Of a DNA stretch of 64,000 nucleotides, positions 26,101 to 32,765 are shown in pieces (position 1 is the first letter of the stretch; the number at the start of each line of letters is the position of its first letter). Location: the NCBI GenBank assembly GCA_050633105.1, contig JBOEFW010000053.1, positions 186,001-250,000 on the forward strand, read 5' to 3'. This DNA comes from Aureispira sp050633105. Lineage in GTDB: Bacteria; Bacteroidota; Bacteroidia; Chitinophagales; Saprospiraceae. The position numbers were made by a program, and so were the translations under genes. The notes below the pieces were generated by a model. The model saw only the letters and a program-made list of their open reading frames with translations. It had not been told where the DNA came from and did no database searches.

Positions 26101-29100
26101 AACGTAGTACAAGAATCTGTATTACCACTTTGGTCTACCACTACCATTGTAATGGTATGTGGATTATTAGGAATATCATTACAATTAAAGCTTGTTCTTG
26201 ACAAGTTGAAATTGGTAATTTGACAGTTATCGCTGCTTGAGTTGTCTACTTGAGCAACCGTTAATGTTCCAAGGCTAGTTAATGGGTCCAACACTACAGT
26301 AATGGTACCATTACAAGAAGCATTTGGAGCCGTTATATCTTCTACAAAAACGGTTGTCATACAAGAATCGCTGTTACCACTTTGATCTGTTCCGACTAAG
26401 GTCACGTTATTAGAGCCTAAATTCGTACAATCGAAATTGATGACTGGTGCTCCGTTAATCGTATAAGAAGGAACACTACAGTTATCTCGACTACCACCAT
26501 TCACATTATTAGGAATAACAACAGCATTTCCATTACCATCTAATTGTACAGTATCTGGACGACAAACCATTGTTGGAGGAATGTTATCTGCAACAATAAC
26601 AGAAGTCATACAGGTAGAACAATTATTAGAGCCATCACAAACCTCCAAGATAACTTGGTTAGGGTTAGTGGTTAAGTTAGCTGCTGTAAAAATCGGACGA
26701 CTAGAACCACCAACTGTATAATTAAGTGTCGTGCTACAATTGTCTTGACTATTATTATTTAAAATTGAAGCGTCTATAATCCCAACACAAGTGCTGTCTA
26801 AAAAGACAGTAACAGAGCTAGGAGCCACACAATTGGCCGTTGGGCTAATCGTATCAATAATGGTAATTTGAGCAGAACATTGGTCTGTATTACCATTACC
26901 ATCAGTGATCAACAATTGTGCAGTATTAGTACCAACTTGCATACAATCATAAGTCACAGAAGGCAAGTTATTAATTCTTCGAGTAAAGCTACAGTTATCG
27001 GTACTAGCAGCATCAATAGCTGTAGGGAATACAGTTACTACTCCAGAAGTTCCTAAATAGAAGGTCGTATCTTGACAAACAGCTACAGGAGGAATGTTAT
27101 CTGCCACAATAATATTCGCGACACAAGTAGATTGGTTATTGGCATTGTCAACCACAAAAAGAGTCACTGCTGTAGGACCAACATTAGTACAATCGTAGAA
27201 GAAACTATCCACGCCATTCACTAATAATGTATCTAATCCACAAATATCACTACTGTTGTTATCAATATCAGCAGGAACAACAAACCCATTACCATTCGTA
27301 TCTAATTGTACGGTATAAGGTACGGTACGACAGTTAGCCGTTGGAGCGAAAGTATCTTTTACTGTTACAGTGGTTTGACAAGTAGCAGTATTATTAGAAC
27401 CATCCGTGACAATAACATTAACCGTACGCATTCCAAGACTATCACAATTATAAATGATGGTATTGTTACCCCCTGCAAAACTGGTTGTAACATTAGAACA
27501 GTTATCATTTGTTGCTGGAAACGCCAAAACGTTATTTGGAACAATCGCGACGGTTCCTGAGGCCGACAAATAAGCATCACTGATACGACAAGAAGCTGTT
27601 GGTGGTGTATTATCAACAACAACTACATTGGTTCGACAAGTCGCTTGATTTCTAGAAGAATCAACTACCGTTAGTACCGCAGACAAGGTTCCAATATCAG
27701 CACAACTATATGTTTGGTTAGGTTGGTTATTAATCAAATAACTAACGATGCCACAATTGTCTGTACTAGCAGAATCAAGATTCAGTGGAGTAACGGTAGC
27801 ACTACCACTGGCATCTAACTGTGCTGTAAAGGTAGTATTACAAGCGGCAATTGGCGTGACTGTATCTACTACGGTAATGGTAGCAGTACAAGAAGCCCTA
27901 TTAATAGAAGTGTCTCGTATAATTAATTGAGCAACTTGAGGTGTAAAAATAGCACTACAGTTATAGTTAATAGAAGTAATTCCTACCACATTAATAGAGC
28001 TATCAATGACTATACAATTATCATTGCTACTCGCTGTTAATTCTGCAGTTGTTACAGTTACTAAACCATTGGTATCGAGGTAAACAGTTGGAGAAGTACA
28101 ACTTACGGTAGGATCAAGTGTATCCAACACGGTAACATTGGCCGTACATGTACTGCTGTTACCATTGGTATCCGCTACAGTAAGAGTTACAGCATTAGGA
28201 CTGGTTGCAATGTCATCACAATCAAAGTTAGCCGTAGCATTACCATTAATAGTAAAGAGTAAGTTATTACCAGAACAAACGTCTACACTATTATTATTCA
28301 AACTGCTTGCATTCACCGTCGCTACCCCTGCACCATTGACAAAAATGCTTGCGTTTTGACAAATCGCTGTTGGAGGAAAGGTATCTAAAACCGTAATAAT
28401 AGCCGTACAGCTATCAGCATTACCACTAGGATCTTCTAAACGTAAAACCACATTTTGAGGTGTACCAACATCTGCACAAGCATAATTAATCGTAGCACCA
28501 CCATTAATCGTTTGGCTAACAATACCACAACTATCAAAAGAACCATTATCTACTTGAGCAATGTTTAATGTTGCAGAACCTGTACTACTGAGATAAACCG
28601 TTACATTTTGACAAATCACTGTTGGGGTCGTAGTATCTAAGACCGTTACCATAGCATTTGTACAAGAATCTATATTACCTCGCGAATCACTTACATAAAG
28701 AGTAACATTAAATTGCCCAAGATCAGCACAGGTGTAAGTAGGATTAGTAGCACCAACAGAACCGATCCAGCGTCCTCCAATAGGAAAGTTAGGACAGAAA
28801 TCATTACTACCACCATCTATATTAATAGGAGAAAGAATTTGTGCGCCATTACCAACATATAAGGTATCACTACCACAAACAGCCGTTGGAGGAATCGTAT
28901 CTATAATATCTACAATAAAGATACAAGAGTCTACATTACCTGCAGCATCTCTACCTCGAACCCAGAATTGGCGTTGTCCAACGACACAACTAAAGTCGAT
29001 GGAGCTTCTCCAAGGACTATTAAATTGTAAATTTCGTACTTCTTTGATAATCGGGCCACAATTATCATTCATAGGAACAGAGCTAGCAAAAAACGTATCC

Positions 29101-30086
29101 AATCCAGAACTATTAAGATAAAGGGTTGCAAAGGGGGTTCCTCCAGGTTGAGAACAATAAGGAATGGTTGGAGGAGAAGTATCCCGTATCGCAACAGCAC
29201 TCACACAACTATCTACAGTACCCAAGTTATCTTGAATTCTCATAGTAACTGGTACAACGGTACCAACATTACTACAATTTACCGTTCTAGGGGAGAAGGT
29301 AATACTATTCGCCAAGCAAGAAACATCACTCAAGCTATCTAAATCAGCAAAAGTGAAGGCATGTAAACCAGTAGTAGGGTCTAAAGCAACCTCTGGAAAA
29401 GCTTGACAACTTGCCGTCAAAGCAGCAGGAGCACACGTAACCAATGTAATACAGTAAGAATGTACACACAAGGAAGGGGCAACGGCATCATTAATCAATC
29501 CAATTTGCCAGTTCCCAATAGGATTCGTTCCTCTATAAGCACTCAATGGATCATTATTAGGCGAAATAGTATCACCTGAGGTTGGAGCATAAGGATAAGC
29601 ACGGTTGAAGCCATCTCTAAAATAAGTCGTTGCTTGAACAATACCTGTACTATTTGCAGGAAATGTTCCTGAGAATGTACTAGTAGTAGGTGGAAATGCT
29701 GATCCTCCTGTATTATTAGAGGCCGCTAAAAAACGAGCGCCTAAAGTGTTGTTGAAAATGGTAAAACCAACATCCTCCAAATCCGTTATAAGACCTGAAT
29801 TTGCTCCACAAGAACCATCGTCTGTTTTAGACCATTGTATTTCTACAATAACATCTGTAATAACATGTCCAACGGGAATTTGACCTGAGCCATTTCCCTG
29901 TTGAAAAGTAACAGGCGTGATTAACGTCCCTGGAGTTCTTCCAACTGTTCTTGTTGGGCCAGTGTAGCATTCGGTCGTAACGCGTTGTTGATTGGCCGTT
30001 TGTGCAACAAGCTGTTGACTAACGACCAAACTCAATACCAAGACCAATAGTTGACACAATGGTGAGTGTGTAAATATCCTTCTCAT
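20190..30086 (-). CDS. giant T9SS type B protein with about 30 HYR-like repeats
   Basis: A 3298-residue exported protein, uninterrupted over 9.9 kb. Order of parts: signal peptide (to about residue 28, cleavage near VAQ/T); a domain like the P-domain of proprotein convertases (residues about 40-225, GHVITDVIVEIQWS and NPIGNWQIGLINDA); about 30 HYR/Ig-like repeats of about 84 residues; three or more PKD/Ig-like segments (about 2760-3100); and a gliding-motility-type (type B) sorting domain, IPQGLSPNGDGINDQL through WGTLVYQG and LPDGTYFYVLNL to the end. Each repeat carries four conserved cysteines, probably two disulfides. Such proteins act at the cell surface as adhesins or fibres; gliding and prey capture are known in relatives. 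Role here is inferred. Confidence 0.92.
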   Translation of the reverse strand: MRRIFTHSPLCQLLVLVLSLVVSQQLVAQTANQQRVTTECYTGPTRTVGRTPGTLITPVTFQQGNGSGQIPVGHVITDVIVEIQWSKTDDGSCGANSGLITDLEDVGFTIFNNTLGARFLAASNNTGGSAFPPTTSTFSGTFPANSTGIVQATTYFRDGFNRAYPYAPTSGDTISPNNDPLSAYRGTNPIGNWQIGLINDAVAPSLCVHSYCITLVTCAPAALTASCQAFPEVALDPTTGLHAFTFADLDSLSDVSCLANSITFSPRTVNCSNVGTVVPVTMRIQDNLGTVDSCVSAVAIRDTSPPTIPYCSQPGGTPFATLYLNSSGLDTFFASSVPMNDNCGPIIKEVRNLQFNSPWRSSIDFSCVVGQRQFWVRGRDAAGNVDSCIFIVDIIDTIPPTAVCGSDTLYVGNGAQILSPINIDGGSNDFCPNFPIGGRWIGSVGATNPTYTCADLGQFNVTLYVSDSRGNIDSCTNAMVTVLDTTTPTVICQNVTVYLSSTGSATLNIAQVDNGSFDSCGIVSQTINGGATINYACADVGTPQNVVLRLEDPSGNADSCTAIITVLDTFPPTAICQNASIFVNGAGVATVNASSLNNNSVDVCSGNNLLFTINGNATANFDCDDIATSPNAVTLTVADTNGNSSTCTANVTVLDTLDPTVSCTSPTVYLDTNGLVTVTTAELTASSNDNCIVIDSSINVVGITSINYNCSAIFTPQVAQLIIRDTSINRASCTATITVVDTVTPIAACNTTFTAQLDASGSATVTPLNLDSASTDNCGIVSYLINNQPNQTYSCADIGTLSAVLTVVDSSRNQATCRTNVVVVDNTPPTASCRISDAYLSASGTVAIVPNNVLAFPATNDNCSNVTTSFAGGNNTIIYNCDSLGMRTVNVIVTDGSNNTATCQTTVTVKDTFAPTANCRTVPYTVQLDTNGNGFVVPADIDNNSSDICGLDTLLVNGVDSFFYDCTNVGPTAVTLFVVDNANNQSTCVANIIVADNIPPVAVCQDTTFYLGTSGVVTVFPTAIDAASTDNCSFTRRINNLPSVTYDCMQVGTNTAQLLITDGNGNTDQCSAQITIIDTISPTANCVAPSSVTVFLDSTCVGIIDASILNNNSQDNCSTTLNYTVGGSSRPIFTAANLTTNPNQVILEVCDGSNNCSTCMTSVIVADNIPPTMVCRPDTVQLDGNGNAVVIPNNVNGGSRDNCSVPSYTINGAPVINFDCTNLGSNNVTLVGTDQSGNSDSCMTTVFVEDITAPNASCNGTITVVLDPLTSLGTLTVAQVDNSSSDNCQITNFNLSRTSFNCNDIPNNPHTITMVVVDQSGNTDSCTTLVTVEDNVAPTALCRTTPLNLSLVGSTVSTTVAAINNGSNDNCALASLTLNQTIFSCADVGSNTITLTATDSSGNTASCNATVVVSDVTNPTPFCVNPTVQLDTNGVVGVAATDLNTGSFDNCLIDTVLVGGVDSVFFSCADLGINTVTVFMSDPSTNSATCPSTITVEDNIDPIALCVGTPIQLQLDANGVGNITPAQVNNNSTDNCTINNLVLSRSTFNCADVGSNTPVILTVIDQSGNSDNCSANVMVMDTVRPNMACQPVTVNVHLALGGTAPITANLFDAGTNDSCGIATLSFRGAPTFVTCTDIGTRPITLIATDVNGNIDSCTTTLTVLDTIAPTLVCDTITINLDNMGVATIDSATTGLYTVNDACGVVSVTLNGGTNLTYNCVDTGFNTINLVAIDNSNNSAGCIAGVNIQDVTPPLVTCRNSTQFLDSTGALAIDPNWIIGAPIVEACGVDTIFTTPSTFDCTNVGSFNTVTLTVVDNSGNQSSCSGSIDVRDTVPPTMVCRDTTICLSGGFVNVTPADIDGGTFDACGLSGIQTINGSNNAIFTCADLGVQVVVLEREDANGNKNTCQANVTVQDCTPPSAICRGTFTAQVGANGFATVRAIALDFGSNDDCGIDSTSFRVNGRDSILYSCNAINTPDTVLFTVADLAGNLDSCTAIITIQDLIPPVARCGGPINAVLSANNGEFIVPAINLNNTSNSSTDNCTIATFLINGQARDTFDCSMVGANTAILTVIDQSNNSDTCQAIVNVRDITSPTLNCRFTTNLTLDINGQAILPVANIVLTANDNCGISTILSSGVDTLVFTCDSIGSNAIIVEVTDSSGNTARCNAIVNVQDNISPTAICPTLPVPVYLNSAGSIWVTAQQIDSASFDNCSIIDYQINLTDSVQYNCSQIGQFPAATLTVVDSTGNSDVCPVTIEVIDTIAPVALCRSGIVVDLNLVGQVFVAANRIDSGSTDNCTNISRLINGFPSDTFDCSNVGAPVNVVLTVIDQYNNSSFCTTTVTVVDITPPTIQCLPGPIDFYLNNNGTVTVTPQQVANAFDTCAIASWTINGQPSVTFDCSNIGTNQLVTVRVADQSGNSVQCNTILNIRDTIAPTQGCSNITVALDSMGTAVVCGADLMSFNMDNCAIVDTLINGQSCVTYGCNDIAQSPLTATLTLIDASNNTTTCTSVITLIDNIAPVLDCDSLVVVQLDPTGVATVGPGRIINTFIDQCNTPNFTLTQTTFSCSDVGNNNTVVLTATDASGNSSTCSSVIQVEDNTPPVAICRNYDVYLNSTGGTATLVADSIDNGSYDSCGIASILFNTGSSTMNFNCADTGAIMVTIIVTDFYGNLDSCSATVTVRDTSAPALICRSINIDLTNTGQDTLTPVDVLNNSFDNCFIDTTFVTPNLITCTDIGSFVYTVTAIDASGNVGICQDTVNVTLASPIVLIPTQDTVLCEGSTFPLSARAPSNGIAYDYQWSGPNGAITQNPITTDTTINNITVADQGWYIFTINRRNGSGCPASDSIFLTVNDVPAPVLTGTPPCEGDTGIVYLSNVAAYTGTNIAYNWYFNGVALANTGDSLIIPNMTAADSGSYSMQIQVTQGAAICSDSSALGFDYDVLDLPAVPVPTATTPCEGQTLTLLNNAPGNNYAWSGPAGFSSTQAIPTRTNTTLAFAGLYTLTVTDANGCSNDGSVTVVIRPTPPNPTIMYTQPLCNGDLLELQDTTTYPVPPVIYYWAGPNNTFDTTAIGQLMLAGADSGLYQLRVAMNGCFSEQPDSVNVQYEPLPMGLDDFFSIQFRDSLVGGDIIVNDAPNPAGYSLAIIDSTNGGQASLDVTAGTLNYTPRSGFFGVDTLYYALCDAQCPNSCDTVEVLIEVVTEFECYIPQGLSPNGDGINDQLIVRCKNNYPNAEIKIFSRWGTLVYQGEPTGWNGQFNGKDLPDGTYFYVLNLNDTTYTGTGTNKAEGRVGDRYSGYIMLQR
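21808..29395 (-). repeat. array of about 30 diverged 250-bp coding repeats
   Basis: About 7.6 kb of the giant gene encodes tandem units of 80-90 residues with the framework DxxPPTxxCxN, then xLDxNGxAxV, DNxSxDNC, FxCxDVGxNxVTLTVxDxSGNxxxC and TVxVxD. Units were counted by their D-x-x-x-P-x-x-x-C junctions. Sequence identity between units is moderate, so the array is stable at DNA level and not a short-read-type perfect repeat. Confidence 0.85.
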
Positions 30087-30274
30087 ATAGTTTTGTAATT
30101 TTCAGCCCCAACTTTTCCTTGAGTGAATGGTACCAAAGGCTCAACGGGTGACTAACAAAAATTCCCTTTAATTAAACTGATACTCAGAATTCCTTCAACT
30201 CAAAAAGGCAAAAAACTACTATGAGTTTCTCTCCTATTTTCTACAAGGGAATTTCTGAGGTCTGTACTTGGAAA

Positions 30275-30305
30275 CAAAAATAAAACAAATTGGCGGATTG
30301 TTGTA
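30275..30305 (-). promoter_or_regulatory. promoter region of the giant gene
   Basis: On the minus strand TATTTTTG (30282-30275) is a perfect TAnnTTTG -7 box. No TTTG lies 19-20 bases upstream; instead the sequence ACAACAATCCGCCAATTT occupies the -33 area. The same module, one base different, occurs at 10081-10099. The leader would be about 180 bases. Confidence 0.45.
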
Positions 30306-30513
30306 ATCTAGCCCCCTGTTTCGCTATTTAGTTGACATTTGTTTACGTAGTGTAAATCTCTTTGCGACAAGGAAGACCAGTAGTTTGTTTTTCAATTACC
30401 TACAACAACACACTTCTTCTATTTTATCCTGCTTCTTACTCTTTATGGCATTAGAAATATAAAGTAACCATTCCATGCGCAGAATAATTACTTTTTCGAG
30501 GAAAAACCTGCTA

Positions 30514-31422
30514 TTAATCCTTCAAGACAAGGCGTTTACCTTCTTCTGCCAGTTCTGTTGCTTCAAAGAATTGCTGTGCCTCCTCCAATAAAGGTGTTAA
30601 ATCCAAATAACGAGCAGAAAAATGTCCCAATACCAATTTTTTTACGTGAGTAGCAGCCGCTAATTGTCCCGCCTCTTGCGCTGTTGTATGTTGTGTTTTT
30701 TCTGCTTTTGCCAAAGCCTCCTGCAAAAAGGTCGCTTCATGATATAGTAAATCAACGCCTTCAATATACTCTTTCAAATTGGGTTGGTAACGGGTATCAG
30801 AACAATATGCAAATCGCAGAGGAGTAGCAGGAGGAGTTGTCAATTCTTCGTGAGGAATCGTTTCTCCATCAGGTGTTTGATAATCACCTCCCTCTTTAAT
30901 TGCATTAATCACTTGGTACGGAATCGCATACTCCTTGATTTTATCTTTGCGCATATTGGCAGAACGAAGTTGCTCTTCCACCAAAAAACCATGACAAGGC
31001 ACTCGATGAACCAAGGGAATACTGCGTACGCACAATGTTTTACTTTCGTATAAAACTTGAGATTGATTGGGATCAGATTCATGAAAATGCAGCGCATAGT
31101 TTACCCCCCCTTCTAATTGGCGCTCCAACAATGCTTCCAAACCAGGCGGGCTATAAATATGTAAGGCCTCTTTTCGATCATTCAATCCAAAAGTCATCAG
31201 CAATCCTACCAACCCAAAATAATGATCGCCATGTAAGTGGCTAATAAATATTCTGTTGATTTTTTGGAAACGCAATTTATAGCGCAAGAGTTGGAACTGT
31301 GTCCCTTCTCCACAATCAATCAACAAGACTTCATCTTCTACTTCAACCACTTGAGCAGATAAATGACGGCCATAAGCAGGAGTAGCAGCACTAATACCTA
31401 AAATTGTGACGTTAAAACCCAT
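30514..31422 (-). CDS. rnz: ribonuclease Z (tRNA 3' endonuclease)
   Basis: RNase Z is a metallo-beta-lactamase-fold zinc enzyme that removes 3' trailers from tRNA precursors, essential where CCA is not encoded, as in the tRNAs of this window. The 302 residues show SHLHGDHYFG (H62, H64, D66, H67), further histidine in LVHRVPCHGF, aspartate in YCSDTRY and histidine in LGHFSARY. Length fits the bacterial short form. The frame extends upstream to 31482, but ATG 31422 (MGFNVTILGISAATP) matches the family start. A strong terminator lies immediately upstream, isolating it from the STAS gene. Confidence 0.95.
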   Translation of the reverse strand: MGFNVTILGISAATPAYGRHLSAQVVEVEDEVLLIDCGEGTQFQLLRYKLRFQKINRIFISHLHGDHYFGLVGLLMTFGLNDRKEALHIYSPPGLEALLERQLEGGVNYALHFHESDPNQSQVLYESKTLCVRSIPLVHRVPCHGFLVEEQLRSANMRKDKIKEYAIPYQVINAIKEGGDYQTPDGETIPHEELTTPPATPLRFAYCSDTRYQPNLKEYIEGVDLLYHEATFLQEALAKAEKTQHTTAQEAGQLAAATHVKKLVLGHFSARYLDLTPLLEEAQQFFEATELAEEGKRLVLKD

Positions 31423-31482
31423 AATTATACTATATAATAAAGGGGATGATATAGCGTAAAAAATAAACAAGACCATCTCCAT

Positions 31483-31532
31483 AAAAAAAGCATTGGCTAT
31501 CCATCTTCCGTACAGAAGATCCAGCCAATGCT
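31483..31532 (-). terminator. intrinsic terminator after the STAS gene
   Basis: AGCATTGGCT (31489-31498) pairs with AGCCAATGCT (31523-31532), and an inner GATC/TTC helix extends it. On the minus strand the stem runs into seven T. It separates the STAS gene from rnz. Confidence 0.85.
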
Positions 31533-31619
31533 ATTATCCATTCATAAAAAGTACTAGAAAAAGCATGTCGCTCTTCCTGCACTCTTCTTTTAGTTACAGT
31601 TCCTTATAAAACAGGAGGC

Positions 31620-32009
31620 TTATTCTTCTTCTTCAGCGTCCGTACCCAATTCGTTTTTAAAAGCAGCCATCATTACAAATTTAACAGCTTCTCCTAAACT
31701 CTCTTTGATTGTTAATACACTATCTAAACGAGAAATAGTAATTAACATTTTAACACTAGGGTGCACCAATCCTGTCAGGACAAAGGCACTTCCAGAATCT
31801 GCCCATAGGCGGTTTCCTGTCAATATGGCACTTAATCCAGAAGAATCCACAAATTTTGTGTTGGACAAATCCATGATTAAATTTTTATTACCCGCATTGT
31901 GCAATACAATTAGCTCGGCTTTTAAATCAGGTGCTTTAAGAGAATTTAAATTTTCCTCTTCTAACGTAAGCACCGCATAGTCATCTTTTCTATCAACGGA
32001 ATATTTCAT
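31620..32009 (-). CDS. STAS-domain anti-anti-sigma-type protein
   Basis: A 129-residue protein of the SpoIIAA/RsbV type. The hallmark is VDSSGLSAIL with the phosphorylatable serine at residue 56 or 57, preceded by the strand LIMDLSNTKF and followed by the long helix region. An acidic tail (TDAEEEE) ends it. In the known systems an unphosphorylated STAS protein sequesters an anti-sigma kinase. No kinase (RsbW-like) or phosphatase gene is adjacent, so the partner must be elsewhere. In Bacteroidota such lone STAS genes are common and may serve other switches. Confidence 0.88.
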   Translation of the reverse strand: MKYSVDRKDDYAVLTLEEENLNSLKAPDLKAELIVLHNAGNKNLIMDLSNTKFVDSSGLSAILTGNRLWADSGSAFVLTGLVHPSVKMLITISRLDSVLTIKESLGEAVKFVMMAAFKNELGTDAEEEE

Positions 32010-32765
32010 AACATTCTATAGTTCTTAAATTAACTCAATGCACTGATTTTCTTATTATTATAAGAAATTTCTAGAAAAAAAAGCACTGTGTTAACTATCG
32101 CCTTTTTGGCAATTTCAGTAAGATAATGAGAACAGGTTTTGGTCTAGCAGCGTACAACACAAAAAGATTGTAAAAGTTTACGTTTAATAAAACTTTATAC
32201 GTTTAATGTAGGGAAGTAGATTCCTTTCATAGTTGTTTCAGGGACAGTCCTGTGTCTTTAGATCGGCTAATGTAATCAATTTTCTACGAAAAATACAATA
32301 GTAGCTTGGCACTATTTTAGACTAAAGTTAACTGCCCTTCTGTTCAAAGCAGTTATGGAGACTGCACTATTTAATAGAGTAGTTCATGGAACCAACAAGG
32401 TCTTCAAAGAAGGAAAATTGATTGGGGTTAAAGAAAATTTTGAAATCGAAAGCAACAAAACTAATGCTGTTGATTCTTATCTCTCATTCGCTCTTTAGGA
32501 GTGGTTTTCTTCAAACAACTTCAATTAAAAGTTTTCCTTTTTTAGAAATATTATTTACCTTTCTTAGCAGGTAGTTGCGACACAACCTTTTAATCAAAAT
32601 ATTGTTGAAGGAGCAACCATAAAATTGCTAGAACATTCTTTTTAAGAAAGAAAAAACTTTCTCAAAGAGCCTATACCATTAATATCTTACTGGAATAGGG
32701 CCGCTTGCGAACAATAAAATTATTTACCAGACCTTGGCAGGTTTGGCAATCCATAAAATACAACT
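32010..32765. other. long intergenic region before clpC
   Basis: These 756 AT-rich bases lie between the divergent STAS and clpC genes. A 47-codon ORF (32355-32498) and a short open stretch near 32590-32650 look like remnants, but neither can be assigned. A CCTTGGCAGGTTTGG sequence near 32733 lies upstream of clpC. No convincing promoter, RNA or CtsR-type operator repeat was found. Confidence 0.35.

Noticed and set aside
20956..29342. Many open frames of 60-156 codons on the plus strand opposite the giant gene
   Set aside because: They are shadows of a repetitive, low-stop coding sequence; their products are Val/Thr/Ser-rich without starts, domains or independent promoters.
21808..29395. Regular repeats suggesting a CRISPR array
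   Set aside because: The period is about 250 bp, the frame is open throughout and each unit encodes a cysteine-patterned domain; no short identical repeats with unique spacers occur anywhere in the window.
32355..32498. 47-codon ORF upstream of clpC
   Set aside because: No homology or composition signal; kept only as a note in the intergenic entry.
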